Positions 31,225 through 38,089 of a stretch of DNA of 38,089 bases are shown piece after piece (the stretch's first letter is position 1; each line of letters starts with the position of its first letter). The stretch spans positions 1 through 38,089 of the forward strand of contig JAGVBT010000045.1 of NCBI GenBank assembly GCA_020059605.1. Reading direction: 5' to 3'. A model generated the notes under the pieces. It ran no database searches. It saw only the letters and a list, made by a program, of their open reading frames with translations, and was not told the origin of the DNA. The DNA comes from Deltaproteobacteria bacterium. Its GTDB lineage: Bacteria; Desulfobacterota; BSN033; UBA1163. Made by a program: the position numbers and the translations under genes.

Positions 31225-31920
31225 ATGGAGAAAAAGGCTGCTCGAAATCTTTTCATCTGGGGAACGGTCATCTGCACCGCCATCTTCATCTGGCTGACGA
31301 TCGACACCCATATTTCCATCCCCAAACGCACCAACACCGATCAACTGACCGAGGAGGTCGTTCTGGGGAAACGGGTCTGGCATAAGTATAACTGCAACGA
31401 CTGCCATACCATTCTCGGGATAGGAGGCTACTACTCTCCGGACATGACCAAGGTTTATTCCTTGCGTGGAGAGAATTGGTTGCGTTTATTCCTGAAAAAT
31501 CCGGAATCCCCGGATCCCCGGAGAAGGAAGATGCCCAATCAGAAGCTTTCTGACGAGGAAATAAAGAAACTGATCGCCTTTTTCAAATGGGTGGATGCAA
31601 TTGACACCAATGAATGGCCCCCCCAGCCCCTTACCGTGGCAAAAGTGACAGGGGTCCCCCTCGAAGAAACAGCCCAGGTTCTGAAGGGGAAAAATGTTTA
31701 CAACCAGAACCGGTGCGACCTCTGCCACCGGATCGGAGGACAGGGTGGCATCATCGGCCCCGATCTTTCCAAGGTTGGCGACAAAAGGGAGCTCCAATGG
31801 CTTTCAAAGCTCATTAAAGATCCAAAATCGATCAACCCGGGGACACAGATGCCCGCCTATTCGCAACTCTCAGAGGACGAAGTCCAGGCATTGGTGACTT
31901 TTTTATCAGGGCTCAAATAA
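31225..31920 (+). CDS. norC: Nitric oxide reductase cytochrome c subunit with extra cytochrome c domain (NorC-like)
   Basis: 231 residues: N-terminal membrane anchor (LFIWGTVICTAIFIWLTI), a NorC-type cytochrome c with heme motif CNDCH (57-61) and Met ligand region KMPNQKLSDEE, and a second cytochrome c domain with CDLCH (164-168) and a candidate Met in TQMPAYSQLSEDE. NorC usually has about 150 residues and one heme; the added domain should bring a second heme and extend the electron path from a periplasmic donor. GGAGGCG precedes the ATG. NorB starts 84 bases after the stop. Reading the second domain as an internal duplication is possible. Confidence 0.9.
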   Translation: MEKKAARNLFIWGTVICTAIFIWLTIDTHISIPKRTNTDQLTEEVVLGKRVWHKYNCNDCHTILGIGGYYSPDMTKVYSLRGENWLRLFLKNPESPDPRRRKMPNQKLSDEEIKKLIAFFKWVDAIDTNEWPPQPLTVAKVTGVPLEETAQVLKGKNVYNQNRCDLCHRIGGQGGIIGPDLSKVGDKRELQWLSKLIKDPKSINPGTQMPAYSQLSEDEVQALVTFLSGLK

Positions 31921-32004
31921 ATGCGGAATTCGGATTTCGGAATTTTAATTCATGATGAAATGGTTTTATTCCGCAATCCGAAATCGGAAAAGGAGGGAAA
32001 AAAT

Positions 32005-33324
32005 ATGATCTACGAATCACAAAAGGTTGCTATTAAATATTTTGTCATTTCCGCCATCTTTTTCGGTCTCCAGGTCGTCGTAGGCCTGGTTCTCATTTTG
32101 AAATATATCTGGCCCGATCCTCTCATCGGCATTATCCCTTTCAATACAGCCCGGGCCATCCATACCAATCTCCTGGTGGTCTGGATGCTTTTCGGATTCA
32201 TGGGAGGCACTTATTATGTCGTTCCGGAAGAATCGAAAACGGAATTATATAGTAAGAAACTTGCCGACCTCCAGTTCTGGCTCCTCCTCATAGGCGGCCT
32301 GGTTGGGGTGATCGGATTTCTATTCGGCTGGACGGCTGGACGGCCTCTTCTGGAGCTACCGGTTGAGTTGAAGTGGGCGGTAGTCATTGTGGTTCTAATC
32401 TTCATCTTCAATGTTTTTATGACGATGGTCAAAACAAAGAAATGGACGGCTGTCCAGGGTCTTCTCCTGGGAGGGGTTGTCATGTTGGCGGTCATGTGGC
32501 TTTTTGCGATCCCCTTCTTTAAAAACCTCACCTTCGACTATTATTACTGGTGGTGGGTCATCCATCTATGGGTGGAAGGGGCCTGGGAGCTGATTGCCGC
32601 CTCTCTTATGGCATTTATTTTGCTTAAGCTCACCGGCGTGGAGCGCATGGTGGTAGAAAAATGGCTCTATATTGAGCTGGCGTTAGTCCTTACAACCGGA
32701 ATCATCGGAACAGGGCATCATTATTACTGGATCGGAACGCCGGGATATTGGCTCTGGTGGGGCGGGATTTTCAGCGCCCTCGAAACCGTTCCGATCGTCC
32801 TCATGGTCCTGGATACCCTCAGACACGTAAAGCATAGAAAGATTGAGATCACTGACCGGTTGGTTCTTTACTGGACGGTCGGGTGCGCCCTGTTCCATTT
32901 CTTTGGCGCTGCCGTCATGGGGATGGTTCATACATTACCGCAGGTCAACCGCTGGACACATGGAACTCAGGTGACGGCCGCTCATGGTCACCTGGCCTTC
33001 TTTGGCGCTTACGCCATGCTCATCCTGACCGTTGTCTATTATGCCCTTCCAAAATTGAAGGGGCTAACCCAATTCAACCAGAAAAGGGGATTCTGGGTTT
33101 TCTGGATCATGGTGAGCATGATGCTGACCATAGGATTAGCTTTTGGAGTGGCCGGGGTAATTCAATCCTATATGCAGAGAGGGTTAGGAATAGAATTTCT
33201 CACTGTCCAGGAATTTATGAGACCCTGGTTCATCGCTGTGCTGGTCGGAGGATTGGGATTCTTCATCGGCGTGGTCATTTACATCGTCGACGTTTTAAAA
33301 ATCGCCACCCATAAGCCGGAATAA
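32005..33324 (+). CDS. norB: Nitric oxide reductase large subunit (NorB-like)
   Basis: 439 residues, about 12 helices. All six heme and non-heme-iron histidines are visible: His53 (AIHTNLLVVW), His187 in IHLWVEGAWELIAA, His238 and His239 (GTGHHYYWIG), and His327 and His329 (AAHGHLAFFGAY). Glu191 and Glu195, in the HLWVEGAWE motif, are the glutamates typical of cNOR rather than oxygen-reducing oxidases. It should reduce 2 NO to N2O using electrons from NorC. The ATG at 32005 has AGGAGGG upstream; an earlier in-frame start at 31921 lies in repeat-like DNA. norD and norQ are absent, so it may be a detoxifying, stand-alone NOR. Confidence 0.92.
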   Translation: MIYESQKVAIKYFVISAIFFGLQVVVGLVLILKYIWPDPLIGIIPFNTARAIHTNLLVVWMLFGFMGGTYYVVPEESKTELYSKKLADLQFWLLLIGGLVGVIGFLFGWTAGRPLLELPVELKWAVVIVVLIFIFNVFMTMVKTKKWTAVQGLLLGGVVMLAVMWLFAIPFFKNLTFDYYYWWWVIHLWVEGAWELIAASLMAFILLKLTGVERMVVEKWLYIELALVLTTGIIGTGHHYYWIGTPGYWLWWGGIFSALETVPIVLMVLDTLRHVKHRKIEITDRLVLYWTVGCALFHFFGAAVMGMVHTLPQVNRWTHGTQVTAAHGHLAFFGAYAMLILTVVYYALPKLKGLTQFNQKRGFWVFWIMVSMMLTIGLAFGVAGVIQSYMQRGLGIEFLTVQEFMRPWFIAVLVGGLGFFIGVVIYIVDVLKIATHKPE

Positions 33325-33339
33325 TGGAAGAATGGAATG

Positions 33340-33448
33340 GTGCCTGCCGGTAGGCGGGGAATAATAGGTTGATTTAATTAAAAACAATAAATCACTTCTT
33401 TAAAACCCAATATTCCAACATTCCATCATTCCAATATTCCATTCAGGG
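33340..33448. repeat. Short intergenic palindromes
   Basis: The norB-DUF364 gap has GCCTGCCGGTAGGCGG, an element of the GCCTGCC/GGTAGGC type also seen near 2205 and 21850, plus ATTCCA-rich repeats (ATTCCAACATTCCATCATTC). No gene. Confidence 0.5.
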
Positions 33449-33454
33449 TTGGTT

Positions 33455-34279
33455 ATGTCATCCGTGATTGCTGAGACGATTGAAATCATCAAAGAGAAGT
33501 CCCCTGGACCCCTCGAGGAGGTAAGGATCGAGGACCTGGTCATCGGGGTCTTCTTCACGGGCGTGAAGCTGTCAACCGGCCACGGCGGTTGCGCCTTCAC
33601 GCCCATCGGCGAAGTCCCGGAGGCGGTTTGCTGTCCAACATCGGCAGCCCGGATGCCACCGGCCGGCCACTTTGAGGGGAAACCCGTCTCTGAACTGATC
33701 AACTATGCACTTGACCCGAATGTCCTAAAAAGCGCCATCGGCATCGCCGCTCTCAATGCTCTTTCGCAATGGATTGTCGAATCAGGATACCAGAGGGAAC
33801 ATGAAGTGGTCAAAGACAGGGACGGCTTTGACCTCCTGGACATCCAAACCTGTGAAACGGTCTCCCTGGTGGGAGCTTTTGGCCCTTATATCAAACGGCT
33901 CAAGGCAATGGGAAACCCTTTTTACATCATCGAAAAGAATCGCCAGACCCTGAGGCCGGACGAGATAAAACATTTTAAACCCGAATCCGAAATGAAAACG
34001 GCCATCGAGAAATCGCAGGTGGTGATCAGCACGGGCACCGCCATTGTCAATCACACCTTCGATTCCATTCTTTCGATGATCAACAATGGAAAACGGGCCG
34101 CCGTCATCGGACCCACGGCCAGTCTCATCCCGGATGCCTTTTTCAGAAAGGGGATCAATGTGATGGCCGGAGTTCGCATTACCGACCCGGCCCAAATGCT
34201 TAAGATACTGAAACAGGGGGGCTCCGCCTACCATCTCCTCAGAAACTGCGCCGAAAAAATCGCCTTTGTAAAAAAATAA
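33455..34279 (+). CDS. DUF364/DUF4213 putative heavy-metal chelation protein
   Basis: 274 residues. An N-terminal DUF4213-like domain (VRIEDLVIGVFFTGVKLSTG, HGGCAFTPIGEVPEAVCCPT) is followed by a DUF364 Rossmann-like domain (VGAFGPYIKRLKAMGNPFYI, VVISTGTAIVNHTFDSIL). Family members resemble enolase N-terminal and other folds and are proposed to bind metals; the exact function is unknown. Cys residues in GGCAF and VCCPT could be ligands. I chose the ATG at 33455; AGGG lies about eight bases upstream. Stand-alone gene between norB and the ABC genes. Confidence 0.88.
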   Translation: MSSVIAETIEIIKEKSPGPLEEVRIEDLVIGVFFTGVKLSTGHGGCAFTPIGEVPEAVCCPTSAARMPPAGHFEGKPVSELINYALDPNVLKSAIGIAALNALSQWIVESGYQREHEVVKDRDGFDLLDIQTCETVSLVGAFGPYIKRLKAMGNPFYIIEKNRQTLRPDEIKHFKPESEMKTAIEKSQVVISTGTAIVNHTFDSILSMINNGKRAAVIGPTASLIPDAFFRKGINVMAGVRITDPAQMLKILKQGGSAYHLLRNCAEKIAFVKK

Positions 34280-34370
34280 GTTTTCCTTTTTCCCCCGGAT
34301 TATGCTATCAAAAGAGTCAGGCTTTTCCATAGGTATATTCTGTGATGCCCCAATTGAGCCAAAAAATAGT

Positions 34371-34550
34371 TCCTCCCCCAACGGAGACTGTGTCGTAATT
34401 AGCCATTCGCCCTTCGACAAGCTCAGGTCGCTTCGACTCGAAACCGAGACGAACGGCTAAGTGGTTGATTTTTAACAAGCCGTATTCCATTCGTGGTGAG
34501 GCTCTCGAACCATGAACGGAATTACGACACAGCCTCTCGGTGGGGGAGGA
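34371..34550. mobile_element. MITE-like element with about 30-bp imperfect inverted ends
   Basis: Left arm 34371-34400 (TCCTCCCCCA...CTGTGTCGTAATT) is answered by the inverted right arm 34520-34550; the outer 10 and inner 13 bases match exactly. The inside carries the interspersed repeat CCCTTCGACAAGCTCAGGTC (from 34410) and TCGACTCGAAACCGAG. At about 180 bp with no gene it looks like a non-autonomous element, which the RAYT nuclease may mobilise (inference). The rest of 34280-34757 has no gene that I can support. Confidence 0.65.
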
Positions 34551-34757
34551 TTCAGGTGAGGGGGGACAGGTCCAAGAGGTCCACCCCCATCCCTCCCTTC
34601 CCCCCCGCCTTCGCCGAAGCGGCTCCGCGCAGGCAGGCATCATAAGGGGGAAGGAGATGAGATAAGAAACAGACAGGTGAATATATAAAACCATTGTTGA
34701 ACAACATCGCGACATAAAATTGTAATATTCTTTTCGCTCAATTGGGGTGATATTTCT

Positions 34758-35678
34758 ATGATCGCCGCCATTCAAGCTGAGATCCTCGCAAAGTCTTTTA
34801 ACGGATTGGTCGCTGTTGATGCCCTCACTTTCAAAGTGGATGGAGGAGAGATCTTCGGCCTTGTCGGACCGGACGGCGCGGGCAAGACGACGACGATGAG
34901 GCTCCTGACTTCCATCCTTGAACCCACATCAGGGGACGCATGGGTGTTCGGGCATCATACGGTCAAGGAGGCCGAAGCGATCAAAGAGGAGATCGGCTAT
35001 ATGAGCCAGAGGTTCGGTCTCTATCCGGACCTCACGGTCATGGAGAACATCGACTTCTATGCCGACATCTACGGTGTGCCCCGAAAAGGCCGGGGGGAAA
35101 GGATCGACCGTTTGCTTGCCTTCAGCAACCTAACTCCTTTCAAGAGACGGCTCGCCGGAAATCTCTCCGGCGGGATGAAACAGAAGCTCGGATTGGCCTG
35201 TGCATTGATCCACACGCCCAGGGTCCTCTTTCTAGATGAGCCCACCAACGGCGTGGACCCGGTCTCGCGCCGGGACTTCTGGCGAATTCTCTACCAGCTG
35301 CTCCGTGAGAAAGTCACGATCTTTGTTTCCACGGCCTATCTTGATGAAGCGGAAAGATGCAACCGGGTGGGACTCATCCATAAGGGCAAACTGCTCGCCC
35401 TTGGAACGCCCGGCGATCTAAAAAAGCTGATGGAGGGAACGATCGTCGAGGTTCGGACCCCGGAGCCCCGTAAGGCCACGGACTTGCTTCGGGAAGAGTT
35501 GAAATCCGACTCGGTCGGCCTTTTCGGCAGTCGGGTCCACGTCGTGACCCTGGAACCGGATAAAACGATGAAAAAGGCTGAAGATATCCTTAAGAGGACC
35601 GGGCTTAAACTCATGGGTCTCCGGCTCATTGAGCCTTCCCTTGAAGACGTTTTTATCTCTGTTCTGGCCAAGAAATAA
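34758..35678 (+). CDS. ABC transporter ATPase, first of two
   Basis: 306 residues. Walker A GPDGAGKTTTMRLL, Q-loop IGYMSQRFGLYPDLTVMENI, signature LSGGMKQKLGLACA and Walker B VLFLDEPTNGVDPVS are intact. The expected H-loop His is replaced (VSTAYLDEAERC, where the partner has VTTHYMDEAEYC), so this domain is probably weak at hydrolysis, an asymmetry seen in RbbA/YhiH-type twin ATPases. A C-terminal regulatory extension follows. Followed after 111 bases by a second ATPase. GGGGTGAT precedes the ATG. Substrate unknown; drug or lipid export is the usual assignment. Confidence 0.92.
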   Translation: MIAAIQAEILAKSFNGLVAVDALTFKVDGGEIFGLVGPDGAGKTTTMRLLTSILEPTSGDAWVFGHHTVKEAEAIKEEIGYMSQRFGLYPDLTVMENIDFYADIYGVPRKGRGERIDRLLAFSNLTPFKRRLAGNLSGGMKQKLGLACALIHTPRVLFLDEPTNGVDPVSRRDFWRILYQLLREKVTIFVSTAYLDEAERCNRVGLIHKGKLLALGTPGDLKKLMEGTIVEVRTPEPRKATDLLREELKSDSVGLFGSRVHVVTLEPDKTMKKAEDILKRTGLKLMGLRLIEPSLEDVFISVLAKK

Positions 35679-35789
35679 CGATGAACCTTAAACGATGAAC
35701 GGTGAAGCGTATTTCATGCCCGTCTTGTTGATCTCAAACCAGTTCATCGTCCATTGTTCATCGTTCATTGTTTAATATGATTGTTTAAT

Positions 35790-36764
35790 ATGGATTTTGA
35801 AGAAAAAGAGAAAGCCGTAGTCGTTAAAGACCTTGAGAGACGCTTCGGAAGGTTCGTTGCTGTGAATCGGGTCACCTTCGAAGTCAGCCGAGGAGAAATC
35901 TTTGGCTTTCTCGGGCCCAACGGCGCGGGCAAGTCGACCACGATCCGGATGCTCTGCGGCATTCTCGCTCCTACGGGAGGAACGGGGAGGGTGGCCGGGT
36001 TCGACATCCTGACCCAACCGGAAATGATCAAGGCCCACATCGGCTACATGAGTCAAAAGTTTTCCCTTTATGAAGACCTGACCGTTGAGGAAAACATTGA
36101 CTTCTACGGTGGCATCTATCGTATCTCCCGGGAGAAGAAGAGGGAACGGAAGGAATGGGTGATCGAAATGGCAGGGCTCAAAGAACGCCGGCATTCAAAG
36201 ACAGCGGTCCTGTCCGGCGGCTGGAAACAGCGGCTGGCGCTCGGGTGCGCAATCCTCCATGAGCCGCCGGTCATCTTCCTCGATGAGCCAACCTCCGGAG
36301 TGGACCCGATCAGTCGCCGCCAGTTCTGGGACCTGATCTACGAACTGTCGGGCGGGGGCGTCACCATCTTCGTCACAACCCATTATATGGACGAAGCGGA
36401 GTATTGTGACCGGTTGGCCCTGATCTACCGGGGTGAATTGATTGCCAGCGGAACTCCCGAGGCGCTCAAGACCAAGCTGATGAAAGAGGATGTAATCGAG
36501 GTCCTTTGTGAGCGTCCGCAGGATGCAATGGGGGAGGTTGAGAAGATTACCGGGATCAAGGAAGTTGCTCTTTTCGGCAAGGGGCTTCATGCCGTTGCCG
36601 AAGATGGCGAAACGGCCGTTCCGGCCATTCATGAAACCCTGAAAGAGCATGGTTACCAAATGGAGCGGATCGAGAAGATCATCCCTTCCCTGGAGGATGT
36701 GTTTGTCTCGCTGATCGAGGCACGTGATAAGGCTGAAAAACCACAAAAAGAGGTGCGCCGATGA
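35790..36764 (+). CDS. ABC transporter ATPase, second of two
   Basis: 324 residues. Walker A GPNGAGKSTTIRML, IGYMSQKFSLYEDLTVEENI, signature LSGGWKQRLALGCA, Walker B VIFLDEPTSGVDPIS and H-loop VTTHYMDEAEYC are all intact, so this is the catalytically competent partner of the preceding ATPase. A C-terminal extension ends in RIEKIIPSLEDVFVSLIEAR, as in ABC-2/DrrA-like exporters. ATG at 35790 is used; a TTG nine bases earlier is possible and there is no strong ribosome site. The stop overlaps the start (ATGA) of a permease stub. Confidence 0.92.
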   Translation: MDFEEKEKAVVVKDLERRFGRFVAVNRVTFEVSRGEIFGFLGPNGAGKSTTIRMLCGILAPTGGTGRVAGFDILTQPEMIKAHIGYMSQKFSLYEDLTVEENIDFYGGIYRISREKKRERKEWVIEMAGLKERRHSKTAVLSGGWKQRLALGCAILHEPPVIFLDEPTSGVDPISRRQFWDLIYELSGGGVTIFVTTHYMDEAEYCDRLALIYRGELIASGTPEALKTKLMKEDVIEVLCERPQDAMGEVEKITGIKEVALFGKGLHAVAEDGETAVPAIHETLKEHGYQMERIEKIIPSLEDVFVSLIEARDKAEKPQKEVRR

Positions 36765-36796
36765 TGGCTCTAAGAAAGGAGGTTTCCGGGTTTTGA
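36761..36796 (+). pseudogene. Truncated ABC-2 permease start
   Basis: An ATG overlapping the ATPase stop (ATGA) opens only MMALRKEVSGF before TGA. Twin-ATPase exporters are normally followed, with just such overlap, by one or two ABC-2 permease genes; here only a 12-codon stub precedes repeat DNA. The rest was probably deleted, or the repeat inserted. The stub is too short to prove it. Confidence 0.4.
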
Positions 36797-36847
36797 CCCA
36801 ACACCCCCGGCGATTGGAGAAATGATTGCTTGGAAAACAAGGGGATT

Positions 36848-36978
36848 TTCTAACGGCAAGGGTAACGAGGCCCGTTTCGGCAACCGGTAACGTTTAAAAA
36901 AAAATTAAAAACTCTAAACATAACCTTTTATGAACGATACGAGCTTCGTCACCGTAACCTTAACCCAAACTCTGGTGT
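36848..36978. repeat. TAACGGCAAGGGTAACG repeat
   Basis: Contains TTCTAACGGCAAGGGTAACG and GCTTCGTCACCGTAACCTTA, matching both ends of the repeat at 2095-2250 (GCTTCGTCACCGTAACTTTA there). It starts just after the permease stub, suggesting that the repeat was involved in the truncation. No gene in 36797-37054. Confidence 0.65.
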
Positions 36979-37054
36979 TTTCTCATCCCTCAGGATGACT
37001 CACTGGTCATAAGACATTGCCTTCAAACGGTTTTTGTCCTATACTGTCGTTACG

Positions 37055-37969
37055 ATGCCGACAATTGATCGAAGTTACCTGCCTATCTTCCTCCTGGCCC
37101 TCTTTCTATTCCCTTCCCTCTCCCACGCCACGATCGAGTATGCGGAACAGACCGGATTCGACTGCCAGCGCTGTCATCTGGAGGGCACGGGAGGACAACT
37201 GACAAAGGCCGGAGAGGATTTCAGGGATGACCTGAAGGCAAAGGGTTCATATCGGCCCCTCCACCCCCTTCAAAAAATCGTCCGGTTGGTCATCGCGTAT
37301 CTCCACCTCCTCATGGCCATTGCCTGGTTCGGGACAATCCTCTATGTTCACATCCTCCTGAAACCGGCCTATGCGGCAAAGGGGCTCCCAAGGGGGGAGT
37401 TGATGCTCGGGTGGCTCGGAATCATCGTCCTCTCCGTCACGGGAGTGTTCCTGACGATTGCCCGCATGCCAACCTGGGAAGCTTTTTACACGACCAGATT
37501 CGGAATCCTGCTGGGCATGAAGATCCTTCTATTCTCCATTATGGTGGCCTCGGCTTCGATCGTCACCTTTTTCATCGGACCGAAATTAAGAAAACAGAAA
37601 GGTTCACTGCCGCAGGGGAAAAAGAATAAGCTGACGATCGAAGATCTCTCCTATTTTGACGGCAAGGAAGGAAGGCCGGCCTATTTCGCCTATAACGGTA
37701 AGGTTTACGATGTCACTTCGAGTTCCCTCTGGAAAGATGGAAATCACATGAGCAAGCACCCTGCCGGTAACGATCTGACAGAAATGATTAACGGATCTCC
37801 TCACGGGGAAGAGAAGATATTACAGATGCCTGCGCTCGGACAACTACTGACGGGGGGGGTAAAAACGGGAAAACCCGCCCATGAAAAAGTTTTTTATTTC
37901 ATGGCCTATATGAATCTTATTTTTGTCTTCCTCATCACCTTCATCATTGCCCTCTGGAGATGGTGGTAA
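37055..37969 (+). CDS. Signal peptide-CxxCH-CopD-like membrane-cytochrome b5 domain fusion
   Basis: 304 residues. A signal peptide (FLLALFLFPSLSHA) is followed by a short segment with heme c motif CQRCH near residues 37-41, then four helices similar to CopD/DUF2269-type membrane proteins (LHLLMAIAWFGTILYVHILL, LGWLGIIVLSVTGVFLTIA, ILLGMKILLFSIMVASASIV). A soluble cytochrome b5-like domain follows (YFDGKEGRPAYFAYNGKVYD, SSLWKDGNHMSKHPAGNDLT, PHGEEKILQMP), then a final helix. It may carry two kinds of heme and pass electrons across the membrane. I use the ATG at 37055; a TTG at 37034 is possible and no good ribosome site was seen. The combination is unusual. Confidence 0.85.
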   Translation: MPTIDRSYLPIFLLALFLFPSLSHATIEYAEQTGFDCQRCHLEGTGGQLTKAGEDFRDDLKAKGSYRPLHPLQKIVRLVIAYLHLLMAIAWFGTILYVHILLKPAYAAKGLPRGELMLGWLGIIVLSVTGVFLTIARMPTWEAFYTTRFGILLGMKILLFSIMVASASIVTFFIGPKLRKQKGSLPQGKKNKLTIEDLSYFDGKEGRPAYFAYNGKVYDVTSSSLWKDGNHMSKHPAGNDLTEMINGSPHGEEKILQMPALGQLLTGGVKTGKPAHEKVFYFMAYMNLIFVFLITFIIALWRWW

Positions 37970-38063
37970 ACCCCGTTGTTTTAATGGGTGCATTAAAAAC
38001 AGATGCTATCATCTGAAACACCTTGTCATTTCTTCTTCCGAAGAGTGTTCAACAGCCATTACA

Positions 38064-38086
38064 GGACTTCACTCTCAGTGAAGTCC
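38064..38086. repeat. Ten-bp perfect hairpin
   Basis: GGACTTCACT-CTC-AGTGAAGTCC at the window edge. No T-run follows on either strand, so it is not a standard terminator and may be a repeat unit. No gene is seen in 37970-38089. Confidence 0.6.
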
Positions 38087-38089
38087 AAA

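Noticed and set aside
33782..34420. 212-codon minus-strand frame opposite DUF364
   Set aside because: Antisense to a recognised family and extends into the MITE-like repeat.
38064..38086. Hairpin as a transcription terminator
   Set aside because: A perfect stem, but no T-run on either side and no gene end close enough on the minus strand.
1..38089. CRISPR array, tRNA or rRNA genes
   Set aside because: No regularly spaced direct repeats, no tRNA-like T-arm sequences and no rRNA-like stretch were seen; the repeats found are dispersed and palindromic.

Overview
The window looks like a piece of chromosome from an uncultivated, anaerobic, diderm bacterium, most plausibly Deltaproteobacteria/Desulfobacterota-like. 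Apolipoprotein N-acyltransferase and a lipid-A-type glycosyltransferase cluster indicate an outer membrane. A fused MetF-MetV methylenetetrahydrofolate reductase, a NarX-type kinase, FNR-like boxes, a nitric oxide reductase and two apparent selenoproteins point to an anaerobic or microaerobic redox lifestyle. The taxonomy is inference; no rRNA or tRNA gene was seen.

Layout. 1-6.7 kb (minus strand): a cell-envelope glycosylation cluster (two ArnT/PMT-like GT39 enzymes, a Dpm1/ArnC-like GT2, a LAB_N protein, a membrane-anchored phosphoesterase and a membrane methyltransferase). Just upstream, 6.8-8.9 kb, lies an OmpR-type two-component system reading into it. 8.9-10.4 kb: ACT-domain malic enzyme. 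10.5-15.3 kb (minus): a sulfur/selenium-flavoured cluster: polyferredoxin-like membrane protein, ArsR regulator with two cysteines, OsmC, a membrane protein, a thioredoxin-like protein whose first active-site Cys codon is an in-frame UGA, a NifS-type desulfurase and a TauE/SafE permease. 15.7-21 kb (mostly plus): Lnt, DUF4126, ChaN-like, a transglutaminase-like protein and DUF1846. 21.0-22.1 kb: a RAYT transposase unit bounded by a perfect 16-bp inverted repeat.

22.1-30.7 kb is the most unusual part. A 1221-residue MASE3-PAS-GAF NarX-type histidine kinase is followed by two transcription units that appear to be parallel. One has a receiver-only protein, a tiny zinc-ribbon protein and a MetF-MetV fusion. 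The other has a second UGA-containing UxxC thioredoxin with a C-terminal helical repeat region, a second copy of the tiny zinc-ribbon protein and a 64-residue protein. Both start from the same promoter design: an inverted repeat related to AATAAGGTG-TT-CACCTTATT, TTTACC, a 17-bp spacer, then TAAAGT. A NarL-type response regulator is divergent from the second unit and lacks any ATG/GTG/TTG start in its proper place. I propose a kinase/NarL-regulator/selenothioredoxin redox regulon.

31.2-38 kb (plus): a norCB pair whose NorC is extended by a second cytochrome c domain and is preceded by a perfect TTGAC-N4-GTCAA palindrome; a DUF364 protein; two ABC ATPases whose permease is reduced to a 12-codon stub; and a protein combining a CxxCH motif, CopD-like helices and a cytochrome b5-like domain. 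Interspersed repeats (signature TCGACTCGmAACCGAG) pepper the intergenic regions, and one copy sits in frame inside a GT39 gene.
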